A DNA stretch of 6,277 nucleotides. It comes from Methanosarcinales archaeon (GTDB lineage: Archaea; Halobacteriota; Syntropharchaeia; Alkanophagales; Methanospirareceae). Below the pieces are notes generated by a model. The model was not told the DNA's origin, did no database searches, and saw nothing but the letters and a program-made list of their open reading frames with translations. The stretch lies in assembly GCA_030621945.1 (NCBI GenBank), contig JAUXGS010000058.1, positions 1-6,277 of the forward strand, given 5' to 3'. How positions within the stretch are numbered: position 1 is the stretch's first letter; each line of letters begins with the position of its first letter. A program made the position numbers and the translations under genes. Below, piece after piece: positions 1-5,460 of this stretch.

Positions 1-1
1 C

Positions 2-322
2 GCTCTACAGCCTTCACGAGTTCTGATTGTTGGATTAGTGGGTGGCGTGTACACCTCTGATCCGCAAAAGGATGAGAACGCGCAATTCATTCCTACAATC
101 GAGGTGGAAAAGTTCACTAGTATAGCGTCATACCTGGGAGAATCATATTCCGTTGACGTTACTGGGGGGATGGTAACAAAAGTCAAGGAGTTGATTGAGA
201 TTGCGAGGAGGGGTATTGAATGTGAAATTCTGAGTGGCGCGTCGGGTAATATAACGAAAGCATTGGCTGGGCAGAGGGGATTAGGGACAATTATAAAACC
301 GGCCAACGCGGCTAAGAGATAA
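2..322 (+). CDS. Isopentenyl phosphate kinase, C-terminal part (5' end outside window)
   Basis: About 106 residues are visible; the frame is open to the left edge, so the start is missing (full family proteins are about 250-270 residues). The fragment has the C-terminal landmarks of the amino acid kinase fold as found in archaeal isopentenyl phosphate kinase. These are GGVYTSDP near the left edge, then DVTGGMVTKVKELIEIARRG, then ILSGASGNITKAL and a closing GTIIKP. The family phosphorylates isopentenyl phosphate with ATP to give isopentenyl diphosphate in the archaeal modified mevalonate pathway, in the cytosol. The TGGM-xxK segment and the Gly-rich GASGN loop fit substrate and nucleotide contacts of this fold. 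One oddity is that the loop before GVYTSDP reads GLVG, where family members often have acidic residues (DxDG). Other amino acid kinases such as UMP kinase or glutamate 5-kinase are less likely given the TGGM and GNITKAL pattern. The stop is TAA. cdhD follows after 31 bases. Confidence 0.82.
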   Translation, partial: ALQPSRVLIVGLVGGVYTSDPQKDENAQFIPTIEVEKFTSIASYLGESYSVDVTGGMVTKVKELIEIARRGIECEILSGASGNITKALAGQRGLGTIIKPANAAKR

Positions 323-325
323 AGC

Positions 326-334
326 TATAAAAAA
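326..334 (+). promoter_or_regulatory. Candidate archaeal TATA box for cdhDE
   Basis: TATAAAAAA lies immediately after the kinase stop codon, with its centre about 24 bases before the cdhD ATG at 354. Archaeal TATA boxes sit about 26 bases before the transcription start, so a transcript from here would begin at or next to the ATG, giving a leaderless mRNA. The GGAAG just before the ATG has no spacer and cannot act as a normal ribosome binding site, which fits this reading. This is inference; the short gap also allows readthrough from the upstream gene. Confidence 0.45.
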
Positions 335-353
335 CATAATAAAAACACGGAAG

Positions 354-1628
354 ATGGAGAAGAAGCTAACCTTAGCGGATTTAGCAAAGATATTGGAGCA
401 GTATGATGTGGTAGAGTTGGAGGATATAACGATAAAGGGCGAAGTCGAATTAGAATTGGGTTCGTCAGCAGGTTTGGCACTCCCTCCTGCGCTCGCTCAA
501 GCACTGCAGTCCTTGATGGGCGCTCGAGAGATGCCTGGAGCTTTTGAGGCGAAAAGGATAGAGGCGTTGCTACCTGCGACATTTAAGGTTGCAAAAGCCG
601 AATGGACGGGAGAGATCGAAGAAGTTACCCTCGGTGCGACGTCGGCGGATGGCGGTACACGGGAGCGAACGGTAACAATAGGTGGCGAGAAATCATTGCC
701 ATTCTACAATTTCGACGCTCAAATGCCGTATCCACCGGTAATTTCCGTGGATTGCTTCGATATGCCTATTCCCTTAGCGAAAGCGGTGAGAGAATATTAT
801 GGGGATGTGATGGAAGATCCCGGGGAATGGGCGAAGAAGAACGTCCGCGAATTTGGTGCAGATATGGTCACCATTCATCTTATAAGCACAGACCCGACGA
901 TAAAGGATACGCCAGCAAGGGCAGCGGCAAAGACCGTAGAGGAAGTGCTGCAAGCGGTAAAGGTTCCTATTGTCATTGGCGGGTCAGGCAATCCGGATAA
1001 AGATCCTGAGGTGCTGGAGGCAGCAGCAGAGGCTGCGGAGGGTGAGCGATGTTTAATTGCATCGGCAAACCTGAACATGGATTACGAGCGAATAGCAAAA
1101 GCAGCACTGAAACATGGGCATGTTATCCTTTCGTGGACGCAGCTTGACATAAACGCACAGAAGACATTGAACCGGTATTTGTTCAAACTGGGTGTGCCGA
1201 GGGAAGATATAGTAATAGACCCCACAACAGCAGCACTTGGTTATGGTCTGGATTACGCATTCACGAATATAGAGCGGATGAGAATATCAGCATTAAAGGG
1301 CGATACCGATTTGGCGTTCCCAATCTCTTGTGGTATCACCAATGCGTGGGGGGCGAGGGAAGCGTGGATGAAGGATTCGCCCGGTAAAGAGGATTCAGAT
1401 TGGGGTCCTGCGGCGTATAGAGGCCTGATGTATGAGATTATAACAGGCTTGACATTAGGACTCGCAGGCGGTGATATGTTTATGATGATGCACCCAAATG
1501 CTGCGAGTACAGTCAAGAAGGTAACACAGACGCTGTTCGGGGCGAAAGTAAAAGAGGATAAAGCTAAAAAAGTAGCGATAGAAGACTGGGTCACGTGGGA
1601 TGCGGAGGTGGGAGCGTCAAAAAAATGA
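354..1628 (+). CDS. cdhD: Acetyl-CoA decarbonylase/synthase delta subunit (small corrinoid protein subunit)
   Basis: The protein has 424 residues, close to the usual length for archaeal CdhD. With CdhE it forms the corrinoid iron-sulfur protein of the ACDS complex. This protein moves a methyl group between tetrahydromethanopterin or tetrahydrosarcinapterin and the acetyl-CoA synthase cluster, in acetyl-CoA synthesis or cleavage. Recognition rests on the N-terminal segment (MEKKLTLADLAKILEQYDVV, then the VTIKGEVELELG type region) and on the TIM-barrel body. The body includes MPYPPVISVDCFDMP near 125-140, VPIVIGGSGNPDKDPEVLE near 205-222, ASANLNMDYERIAKAALKHG near 238-257, DPTTAALGYGLDYAFTNIER near 290-310 and FPISCGITNAWGAREAW. 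The ATG at 354 is chosen because no in-frame start lies upstream and the N-terminus matches the family. The gene ends in TGA within an ATGA overlap with cdhE, indicating co-transcription and translational coupling. The rest of the complex must be encoded elsewhere. Confidence 0.95.
   Translation: MEKKLTLADLAKILEQYDVVELEDITIKGEVELELGSSAGLALPPALAQALQSLMGAREMPGAFEAKRIEALLPATFKVAKAEWTGEIEEVTLGATSADGGTRERTVTIGGEKSLPFYNFDAQMPYPPVISVDCFDMPIPLAKAVREYYGDVMEDPGEWAKKNVREFGADMVTIHLISTDPTIKDTPARAAAKTVEEVLQAVKVPIVIGGSGNPDKDPEVLEAAAEAAEGERCLIASANLNMDYERIAKAALKHGHVILSWTQLDINAQKTLNRYLFKLGVPREDIVIDPTTAALGYGLDYAFTNIERMRISALKGDTDLAFPISCGITNAWGAREAWMKDSPGKEDSDWGPAAYRGLMYEIITGLTLGLAGGDMFMMMHPNAASTVKKVTQTLFGAKVKEDKAKKVAIEDWVTWDAEVGASKK
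1604..1614 (+). promoter_or_regulatory. Shine-Dalgarno region for cdhE
   Basis: GGAGGTGGGAG sits inside the 3' end of cdhD, upstream of the ATG at 1625. The GGAGGTG core is 14 bases from the ATG and the GGGAG part is 10 bases away. It supports the ATG at 1625 over the in-frame GTG at 1595, which lies upstream of this site. Confidence 0.6.
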
Positions 1629-3025
1629 AACTAAGCAGCCCAATGGAGATCTGGAAGTATCTTCCAGGTACGAATTGTGGTGAGTGTGGTGAGAAAACGT
1701 GCCTGGCTTTCGCATCGCATCTGAAAGAGCGGAGTACGAGATTAGAGGAGTGCACACCACTCTTTGAAGACGAAAAATACGCGGATAAAGGGAAGCAGTT
1801 AGCGGAATTGTTAGCGCCTGAAATACGAGAAATAGAGATCGGGGTGGGTGCACGAGCGGCGAAAATAGGTGGTGAAGATGTCATGTACCGCCACGAACTC
1901 ACGTTCTACAACCGAACAGCACTTGCTTATGATGTATGGGACACTATGGAAGAGGGTGAACTGAGAGAGCGGGTAAGTAGGATAACGAATTGGCGGAAAT
2001 TTTACGTTGGCGAATTTCTGACCTTAGATGCGATTGCAGTTCGTTCCGTATCCGGCGATGCACAAACGTTTGCAGCATGTGTGAAGGCTGTGGCAGAAGA
2101 AACAGATTTACCGCTGGTGCTTTGTTCATTCGATGCGAAGGTACTGGAAGAAGGTTTAAAGGTGGTTCCGGATAAGAATCCACTGCTATACGCCGCGGAC
2201 AAAACCAATTGGAAAGAAGTTCTGGAACTTGTTAAAAGCTATAAAGTTCCCGTTACGTTGTTCTCGCCAGACCTCGATATGCTCAATAGCCTTGCTTTGA
2301 CGTTCTCTTCCGCAGGCGTAGAGGATATCGTATTGGACCCAGGGGTCTCTCCAGCAGGGGAGGGGCTTGCGGATACCTTCTCCAAGTTTGTACGGGTAAG
2401 GCGTGTGGGAATAGAAGAAGGGGATAAAGAAGTTGCCTATCCCTTGATGTCCGTGCCGATGACCGCATGGATGATTCATGGCGATGCGTTGGATGCTTCG
2501 TACTGGGAGGCTGTTCTTGCAGCCATGGGTATCATAAAATACGCAGATATAATGATTTTACACTCGATAGAGCCACATTCGTTGATCGCAGAGCGCACTC
2601 TTGTCGAAAATATATACACGGACCCGAGGCGTCCGGTAAGTGTAGAGCCAGGATTGAGGGAGGTAGGGACGCCAACGGGGCACTCACCTCTATTCCTAAC
2701 TACTAATTTCGCGTTGACGTATTATACGGTGGAGAGTGACCTCAACTCTAACAAAATTGATTCCTATTTGATAGTGGTGGACAGTGAGGGGATAGGAGTA
2801 GAAGCAGCAGTTGCAGGCGAGCAACTCACTGCTGAGAGAATAAAAGAGACGCTGGAATCGTATGAAGCGGAAAATAAGGTGGAGCATAAGACGCTGGTAA
2901 TTCCTGGCCTTGCAGCGAGACTCTCGGGTGAGACTGAAGATGTTACTAGCTGGAACGTGCTGGTCGGCCCGCGAGACAGTGGCAGGATCCCGGGCTGGAT
3001 GGATGATAATTGGCCTCCTAAATAA
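1625..3025 (+). CDS. cdhE: Acetyl-CoA decarbonylase/synthase gamma subunit (large corrinoid iron-sulfur subunit)
   Basis: With the ATG at 1625 the protein has 466 residues, matching the family. The longer GTG start at 1595 would add ten unlikely residues inside cdhD. The ATG shares ATGA with the cdhD stop and has a Shine-Dalgarno sequence upstream. The N-terminus carries the [4Fe-4S] motif C-X2-C-X4-C-X16-C at C18, C21, C26 and C43, typical of the large subunit of the corrinoid iron-sulfur protein. Next come the conserved LLAPEIREIEIGVG and YRHELTFYNRTALAYDV segments of the TIM-barrel. The C-terminal cobamide-binding region includes MILHSIEPHSLIAERTLVEN and then GIGVEAAVAGEQL. In the family the cluster reductively activates the corrinoid cobalt, and the corrinoid carries the methyl group to or from acetyl-CoA synthase. 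It partners CdhD. All four cluster cysteines are present and no disruption is seen. The stop is TAA. Confidence 0.96.
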   Translation: MKLSSPMEIWKYLPGTNCGECGEKTCLAFASHLKERSTRLEECTPLFEDEKYADKGKQLAELLAPEIREIEIGVGARAAKIGGEDVMYRHELTFYNRTALAYDVWDTMEEGELRERVSRITNWRKFYVGEFLTLDAIAVRSVSGDAQTFAACVKAVAEETDLPLVLCSFDAKVLEEGLKVVPDKNPLLYAADKTNWKEVLELVKSYKVPVTLFSPDLDMLNSLALTFSSAGVEDIVLDPGVSPAGEGLADTFSKFVRVRRVGIEEGDKEVAYPLMSVPMTAWMIHGDALDASYWEAVLAAMGIIKYADIMILHSIEPHSLIAERTLVENIYTDPRRPVSVEPGLREVGTPTGHSPLFLTTNFALTYYTVESDLNSNKIDSYLIVVDSEGIGVEAAVAGEQLTAERIKETLESYEAENKVEHKTLVIPGLAARLSGETEDVTSWNVLVGPRDSGRIPGWMDDNWPPK

Positions 3026-3107
3026 TGTGGCACGTTGGCACGAAAACCCCAATGAGTAAATACTACAAAATCCAAAGTAAATCCCAACTACCAACTCCCA
3101 AAAAAGA

Positions 3108-3129
3108 AACCACGAGATTCCACAAGATT
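3108..3129 (-). repeat. Imperfect inverted repeat, left arm
   Basis: Read on the minus strand this arm begins AATCTTGTGG and ends TCGTGGTT. It matches the right arm at 3249-3269 at about 17 of 21 aligned positions with one single-base gap (hand alignment). The outer half, with GTGGTT, is the best conserved part. The two arms enclose about 120 bases of non-coding sequence. Confidence 0.45.
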
Positions 3130-3146
3130 AACAAATAAATTAAATG

Positions 3147-3174
3147 ACGATACAAGATGCAGGATACATGATCA
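3147..3174 (+). repeat. Four-unit 7-base degenerate tandem repeat
   Basis: Four consecutive heptamers, ACGATAC, AAGATGC, AGGATAC and ATGATCA, share the pattern A-N-GAT-N-N, mostly GATRC. The array lies between the arms of the inverted repeat. It is too short for a CRISPR array and has no unique spacers. Confidence 0.5.
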
Positions 3175-3248
3175 AGTTTGTGTGGAAAGAGAAACAAAGA
3201 GAATGTTTTTAGCCAAGGTTTTGACCGAAGGTAAAAAAGTTGTGTGAA

Positions 3249-3269
3249 AATCTGTGTGTTCTTGTGGTT
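3249..3269 (+). repeat. Imperfect inverted repeat, right arm
   Basis: The arm begins AATCTGTGTG and ends CTTGTGGTT. It is the counterpart of the left arm at 3108-3129 in opposite orientation. The motif resembles GT-rich intergenic repeats I recall from other prokaryotic genomes, but I could not search for it. Low complexity inflates the apparent match. Confidence 0.42.
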
Positions 3270-3307
3270 AAAAGAAGGTGTAAAATTAGTAGTATTGGAA
3301 TTTGGGC

Positions 3308-3315
3308 TTTTAAAT
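3308..3315 (+). promoter_or_regulatory. Candidate TATA box for the APS-kinase-like gene
   Basis: TTTTAAAT has its centre 29-30 bases upstream of the ATG at 3341. A start site about 26 bases downstream of the box would fall within a few bases of the ATG, suggesting a leaderless transcript. No Shine-Dalgarno sequence is visible just before the ATG. Confidence 0.45.
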
Positions 3316-3340
3316 GTGCAAAACAAATTATCCCTGAAAA

Positions 3341-3889
3341 ATGACCTGGGCAGTATGGATAACAGGCTTACCCGGAAGTGGTAAAACAGTAATAGCACAG
3401 AAGGTAAGACATATTCTGGAAGAACGAGGCATCGTCAGTAGTAGCGTGAAAGTGCTTGAACTTGACGAGATACGACGATTTATTACGCCACAGCCGACCT
3501 ATTCGGATGAGGAACGAGAGATTGTTTACGCATCACTAGTTTATATGGCGAAGCTTCTGGTGGAGAGCGGTACGCCCGTTATCATAGATGCAACTGCAAA
3601 CAGAAGGAAATACCGGGAACGAGCGCGTGAGACCATACCAAATTTCGTTGAAGTGTACGTGAAGTGCTCTTTAGACACGTGCAGGGGAAGAGAAGGACGG
3701 AGGAAAGCGAAATATGCGCCTTCCGGTATTTATAATAAGGCAATGGATAAAGGAGCGACGGTGCCTGGTGTGAACGTGCCTTACGAGGAACCTACGAAGC
3801 CAGAGGTTGTGGTGAATAGCGAAACCATGAGTGTCAAAGCATGTGCGGAGAGGGTAGTGGCGTTTATACAGAAGTGGTACGAAAGGTAA
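3341..3889 (+). CDS. APS-kinase-like P-loop kinase (adenylylsulfate kinase family)
   Basis: The protein has 182 residues, near the usual size of single-domain APS kinases. A Walker A motif, GLPGSGKT, lies at residues 9-16. LELDEIRR (39-46) stands where CysC has DGDxxR. YSDEERE near 54-60 matches the SDxxR stretch. VEVYVKCSLDTC near 103-114 matches the conserved strand and helix. IYNKAMDKG (130-138) then VPYEEP (146-151) match the YKKA...YE.P segment. True APS kinases phosphorylate adenylylsulfate to PAPS with ATP in the cytosol. Here the FISP-type substrate motif is replaced by IIDATANRRK (81-90), and a short basic insertion (near 115-127) precedes IYNKA. Family membership is therefore solid, but the substrate is not. 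No ATP sulfurylase or other sulfur gene is adjacent. The gene is flanked by its own non-coding region and converges on the surface protein gene. The ATG fits the family N-terminus. The stop is TAA. Confidence 0.8.
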   Translation: MTWAVWITGLPGSGKTVIAQKVRHILEERGIVSSSVKVLELDEIRRFITPQPTYSDEEREIVYASLVYMAKLLVESGTPVIIDATANRRKYRERARETIPNFVEVYVKCSLDTCRGREGRRKAKYAPSGIYNKAMDKGATVPGVNVPYEEPTKPEVVVNSETMSVKACAERVVAFIQKWYER

Positions 3890-3934
3890 AAGGGCTGCTA
3901 TTTACTCACATCCGTCACGTTAAAAAATAAAGGT

Positions 3935-3960
3935 AAGAGGAGTGTTAATCACTCCCTCTT
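3935..3960. terminator. Hairpin terminator between convergent genes
   Basis: A 10-base-pair stem (3935-3944 with 3950-3960) has one bulged C at 3956 and a 5-base loop at 3945-3949. On the minus strand it is followed by a T-rich run (complement of TTAAAAAATAA at 3920-3930), as expected for termination of the surface protein gene. On the plus strand a pyrimidine-rich CTTTCTTATT tract follows it, so it may serve both genes. The stem covers the minus-strand stop codon at 3949-3951. Confidence 0.6.
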
Positions 3961-5460
3961 CTTTCTTATTGTTAGTACTGCGATTACCGAAAGCAATCCT
4001 ACCAGTGCTGCTATTCCAATTGGCGTTAGTGCTGGTACATTTGCGGCTATAGGATTCCCTGGACCTCCTTGGTCAACGATTCTTCCATTTGCCGTTAAAT
4101 CATCATCTCCCAGTCCACCATCGGTTATCTGTATCGTAATCACATTATCCCCATTGTCATCTCCTATGGGTATCTGATACCAGTGATCCACTGGAGTGTC
4201 AGGCGTTGGACCGTATTTCCAGTATTGTGTACCTACCGGAACCGGCTCGGGTAGCGTAAGTGTTACGTTCACTGTTGTGCCGTTTACCAGTCCGCATATC
4301 TTGAAGTCGAAGAAGCCGTGCGGGAACTCGAGCGGTGGTAGTGGTGTAGCCCCTGGTGGGAGTTCACTTGCACCTATCGCGTTGGGCCCCTCGCAGAAAT
4401 TACCTGCAGTGGATTCAAACCTAACGATGCCAGTACCGGTTGCAGATTCTACCATACATGATACATTTATAGTCGCTGTATCATTGTCATAAACCCAATC
4501 TCCAGGCCCCGCGTCATACCGGCCTTTGGCAAACTGAGTGTTGTTATCCACACCCCACTTTACCACTGTGGCGTTGAACTCTATGATTATAGACTGACAC
4601 GGCTCAAGTGTTAATTGCCCTTCGACAAAATCGTCTATTTTCCACTCCTTGCTGACCCTGAGGTCAATGGTGACTTCCTCCACTGAATAATTAGCTACTT
4701 CTCCGGTTTTTTTGTTACGTAACGTAATGTTGTCTCCAGCGCTGAGATTGCCATCTCCATCGTCAGTCCAGTTCTCTAAGTGATACCTGCATTTGCAACA
4801 GCAAACCTCGTTCCATTCTGTGCCACTCGGTGCGCTTAGGTTTACCGCTTCATAATCCTGCTCTGAATCAATGTACATTACCTCTTCAGTATCCGTATTA
4901 TTTACCAAGAGAGTGTACGGCACATTGTCCACGTGATACGACGATAGCACACCAAAACCAGATAAATAAATTTGGTCACACGCGCTGACTCTGTTATCGT
5001 TATTGGTGTCTCCCCAACCCATTATTCCACGGTGATGATCCACATCTGGACAGAGTTCTGTGAAATTTTCCGACCCTGGATTATACGGATCCCACGAGAG
5101 ATTATCGGGGTGCAGGACCTTGGGCTTGAATACGAAATCGCCTGAGAGTACTATTTCTCCTTCTCCTATCCCATGACTCGGAATCTTCAGCGTTGCGTTA
5201 TCTGCGTACTCCAAGCTGCAATCCAGTATATCCCAGAATCTTATATCGCTTAGGTTGACCTCACCACTGTTGTGAATAGTGCAATTGAATCTCACGATGT
5301 CACTGACATTTGCATTTGGCACGTTAATCCATGTTTCATTTACCGGATCCAAAACCGTCTTGTTGACCTCTATGAATGCCGGTTCCCGAACGTACACAAA
5401 GTCGTCATCAAATGCCTGTGCGTGCGGCTCGGTCTCATTGCACCATGTCGATACATTCAC
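3949..5460 (-). CDS. Surface protein, part downstream of the in-frame TAG: DUF11-like, calcium motifs, choice-of-anchor U, VPXXXP tail
   Basis: The first GTG after the TAG (5460) would give 503 residues, numbered here. There is no Shine-Dalgarno sequence or signal peptide at that GTG, and it falls mid-repeat, so it is probably not a real start. The piece is best read as the continuation of the gene beginning past the right edge. Residues 1-26 finish the second 136-residue repeat and IEVNKT (30-35) opens a third DUF11-like domain. DTNNDNRVSACD (151-162) and DDGDGNLSAGD (233-243) are dockerin/EF-hand-like calcium loops. CCCKC lies at 220-224. SIIIEFNATV near 290-299 again matches the DUF11 end strand. 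From about 341 to 468 the sequence matches the choice-of-anchor U domain (FPHGFFDFKICGL, PVPVGTQYWKYGPTP, WYQIPIGDDNGDNVITI, DGGLGDDDLTANGRIVD). The C-terminus has VPALTP (475-480), a membrane helix (481-498) and RKKRE, an archaeosortase B-type sorting signal. Many N-X-S/T sites suggest N-glycosylation outside the cell. The ligand is unknown. Confidence 0.85.
   Translation of the reverse strand: MNVSTWCNETEPHAQAFDDDFVYVREPAFIEVNKTVLDPVNETWINVPNANVSDIVRFNCTIHNSGEVNLSDIRFWDILDCSLEYADNATLKIPSHGIGEGEIVLSGDFVFKPKVLHPDNLSWDPYNPGSENFTELCPDVDHHRGIMGWGDTNNDNRVSACDQIYLSGFGVLSSYHVDNVPYTLLVNNTDTEEVMYIDSEQDYEAVNLSAPSGTEWNEVCCCKCRYHLENWTDDGDGNLSAGDNITLRNKKTGEVANYSVEEVTIDLRVSKEWKIDDFVEGQLTLEPCQSIIIEFNATVVKWGVDNNTQFAKGRYDAGPGDWVYDNDTATINVSCMVESATGTGIVRFESTAGNFCEGPNAIGASELPPGATPLPPLEFPHGFFDFKICGLVNGTTVNVTLTLPEPVPVGTQYWKYGPTPDTPVDHWYQIPIGDDNGDNVITIQITDGGLGDDDLTANGRIVDQGGPGNPIAANVPALTPIGIAALVGLLSVIAVLTIRKKRE
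4021..4038 (-). other. VPXXXP sorting motif (VPALTP)
   Basis: This encodes VPALTP directly before the C-terminal membrane helix and the basic RKKRE end (3952-4020). The tripartite form of motif, helix and basic tail is that of archaeosortase substrates, and the V-P-three-P spacing is the VPXXXP-CTERM variant assigned to archaeosortase B. Processing would remove the tail and attach the protein at the cell surface; no archaeosortase gene is in the window. Confidence 0.7.

Larger units (their letters stand above)
3026..3340. other. 315-base intergenic region with degenerate repeats, no gene seen
   Basis: This stretch is AT-rich and holds no convincing coding region; an opposite-strand ORF here has low-complexity composition and runs into the kinase gene. 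It contains a small direct repeat (TGGCACG at 3028-3034 and 3036-3042), an imperfect inverted repeat pair (3108-3129 and 3249-3269) and a 7-base tandem array (3147-3174). It also has a T-run at 3206-3210 that could end the cdhDE transcript, and a TATA-like box at 3308-3315 for the next gene. The mosaic of short degenerate motifs looks like remnants of dispersed intergenic repeats, which is inference. Confidence 0.55.

Noticed and set aside
602..1000. Open frame on + strand inside cdhD
   Set aside because: It is a shadow of cdhD in another frame, with Arg/Ser/Gly-rich composition and no domain; the cdhD frame is unmistakable.
1253..1594. Minus-strand open frame opposite cdhD
   Set aside because: Antisense shadow of a conserved gene, with no ribosome site and no recognisable protein features.
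1595..1624. GTG at 1595 as cdhE start
   Set aside because: It adds ten residues not expected for the family and lies upstream of the Shine-Dalgarno sequence; the ATG at 1625 overlaps the cdhD stop as ATGA.
3147..3174. CRISPR array
   Set aside because: Units are only 7 bases, contiguous, degenerate and without spacers.
3063..3398. Minus-strand open frame across the intergenic gap and kinase start
   Set aside because: Phe/Leu/Ser-rich low-complexity translation of AT-rich DNA that overlaps the Walker A region of a real gene.
4789..4803. Multiheme cytochrome signature
   Set aside because: The cysteine cluster is CCCKC and no CXXCH motif occurs in the surface protein.
5458..5460. GTG at 5460 as start of an independent surface protein
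   Set aside because: It is in the middle of a repeat, in the same frame as the upstream part, with no Shine-Dalgarno sequence and no signal peptide, so the product would not be exported.
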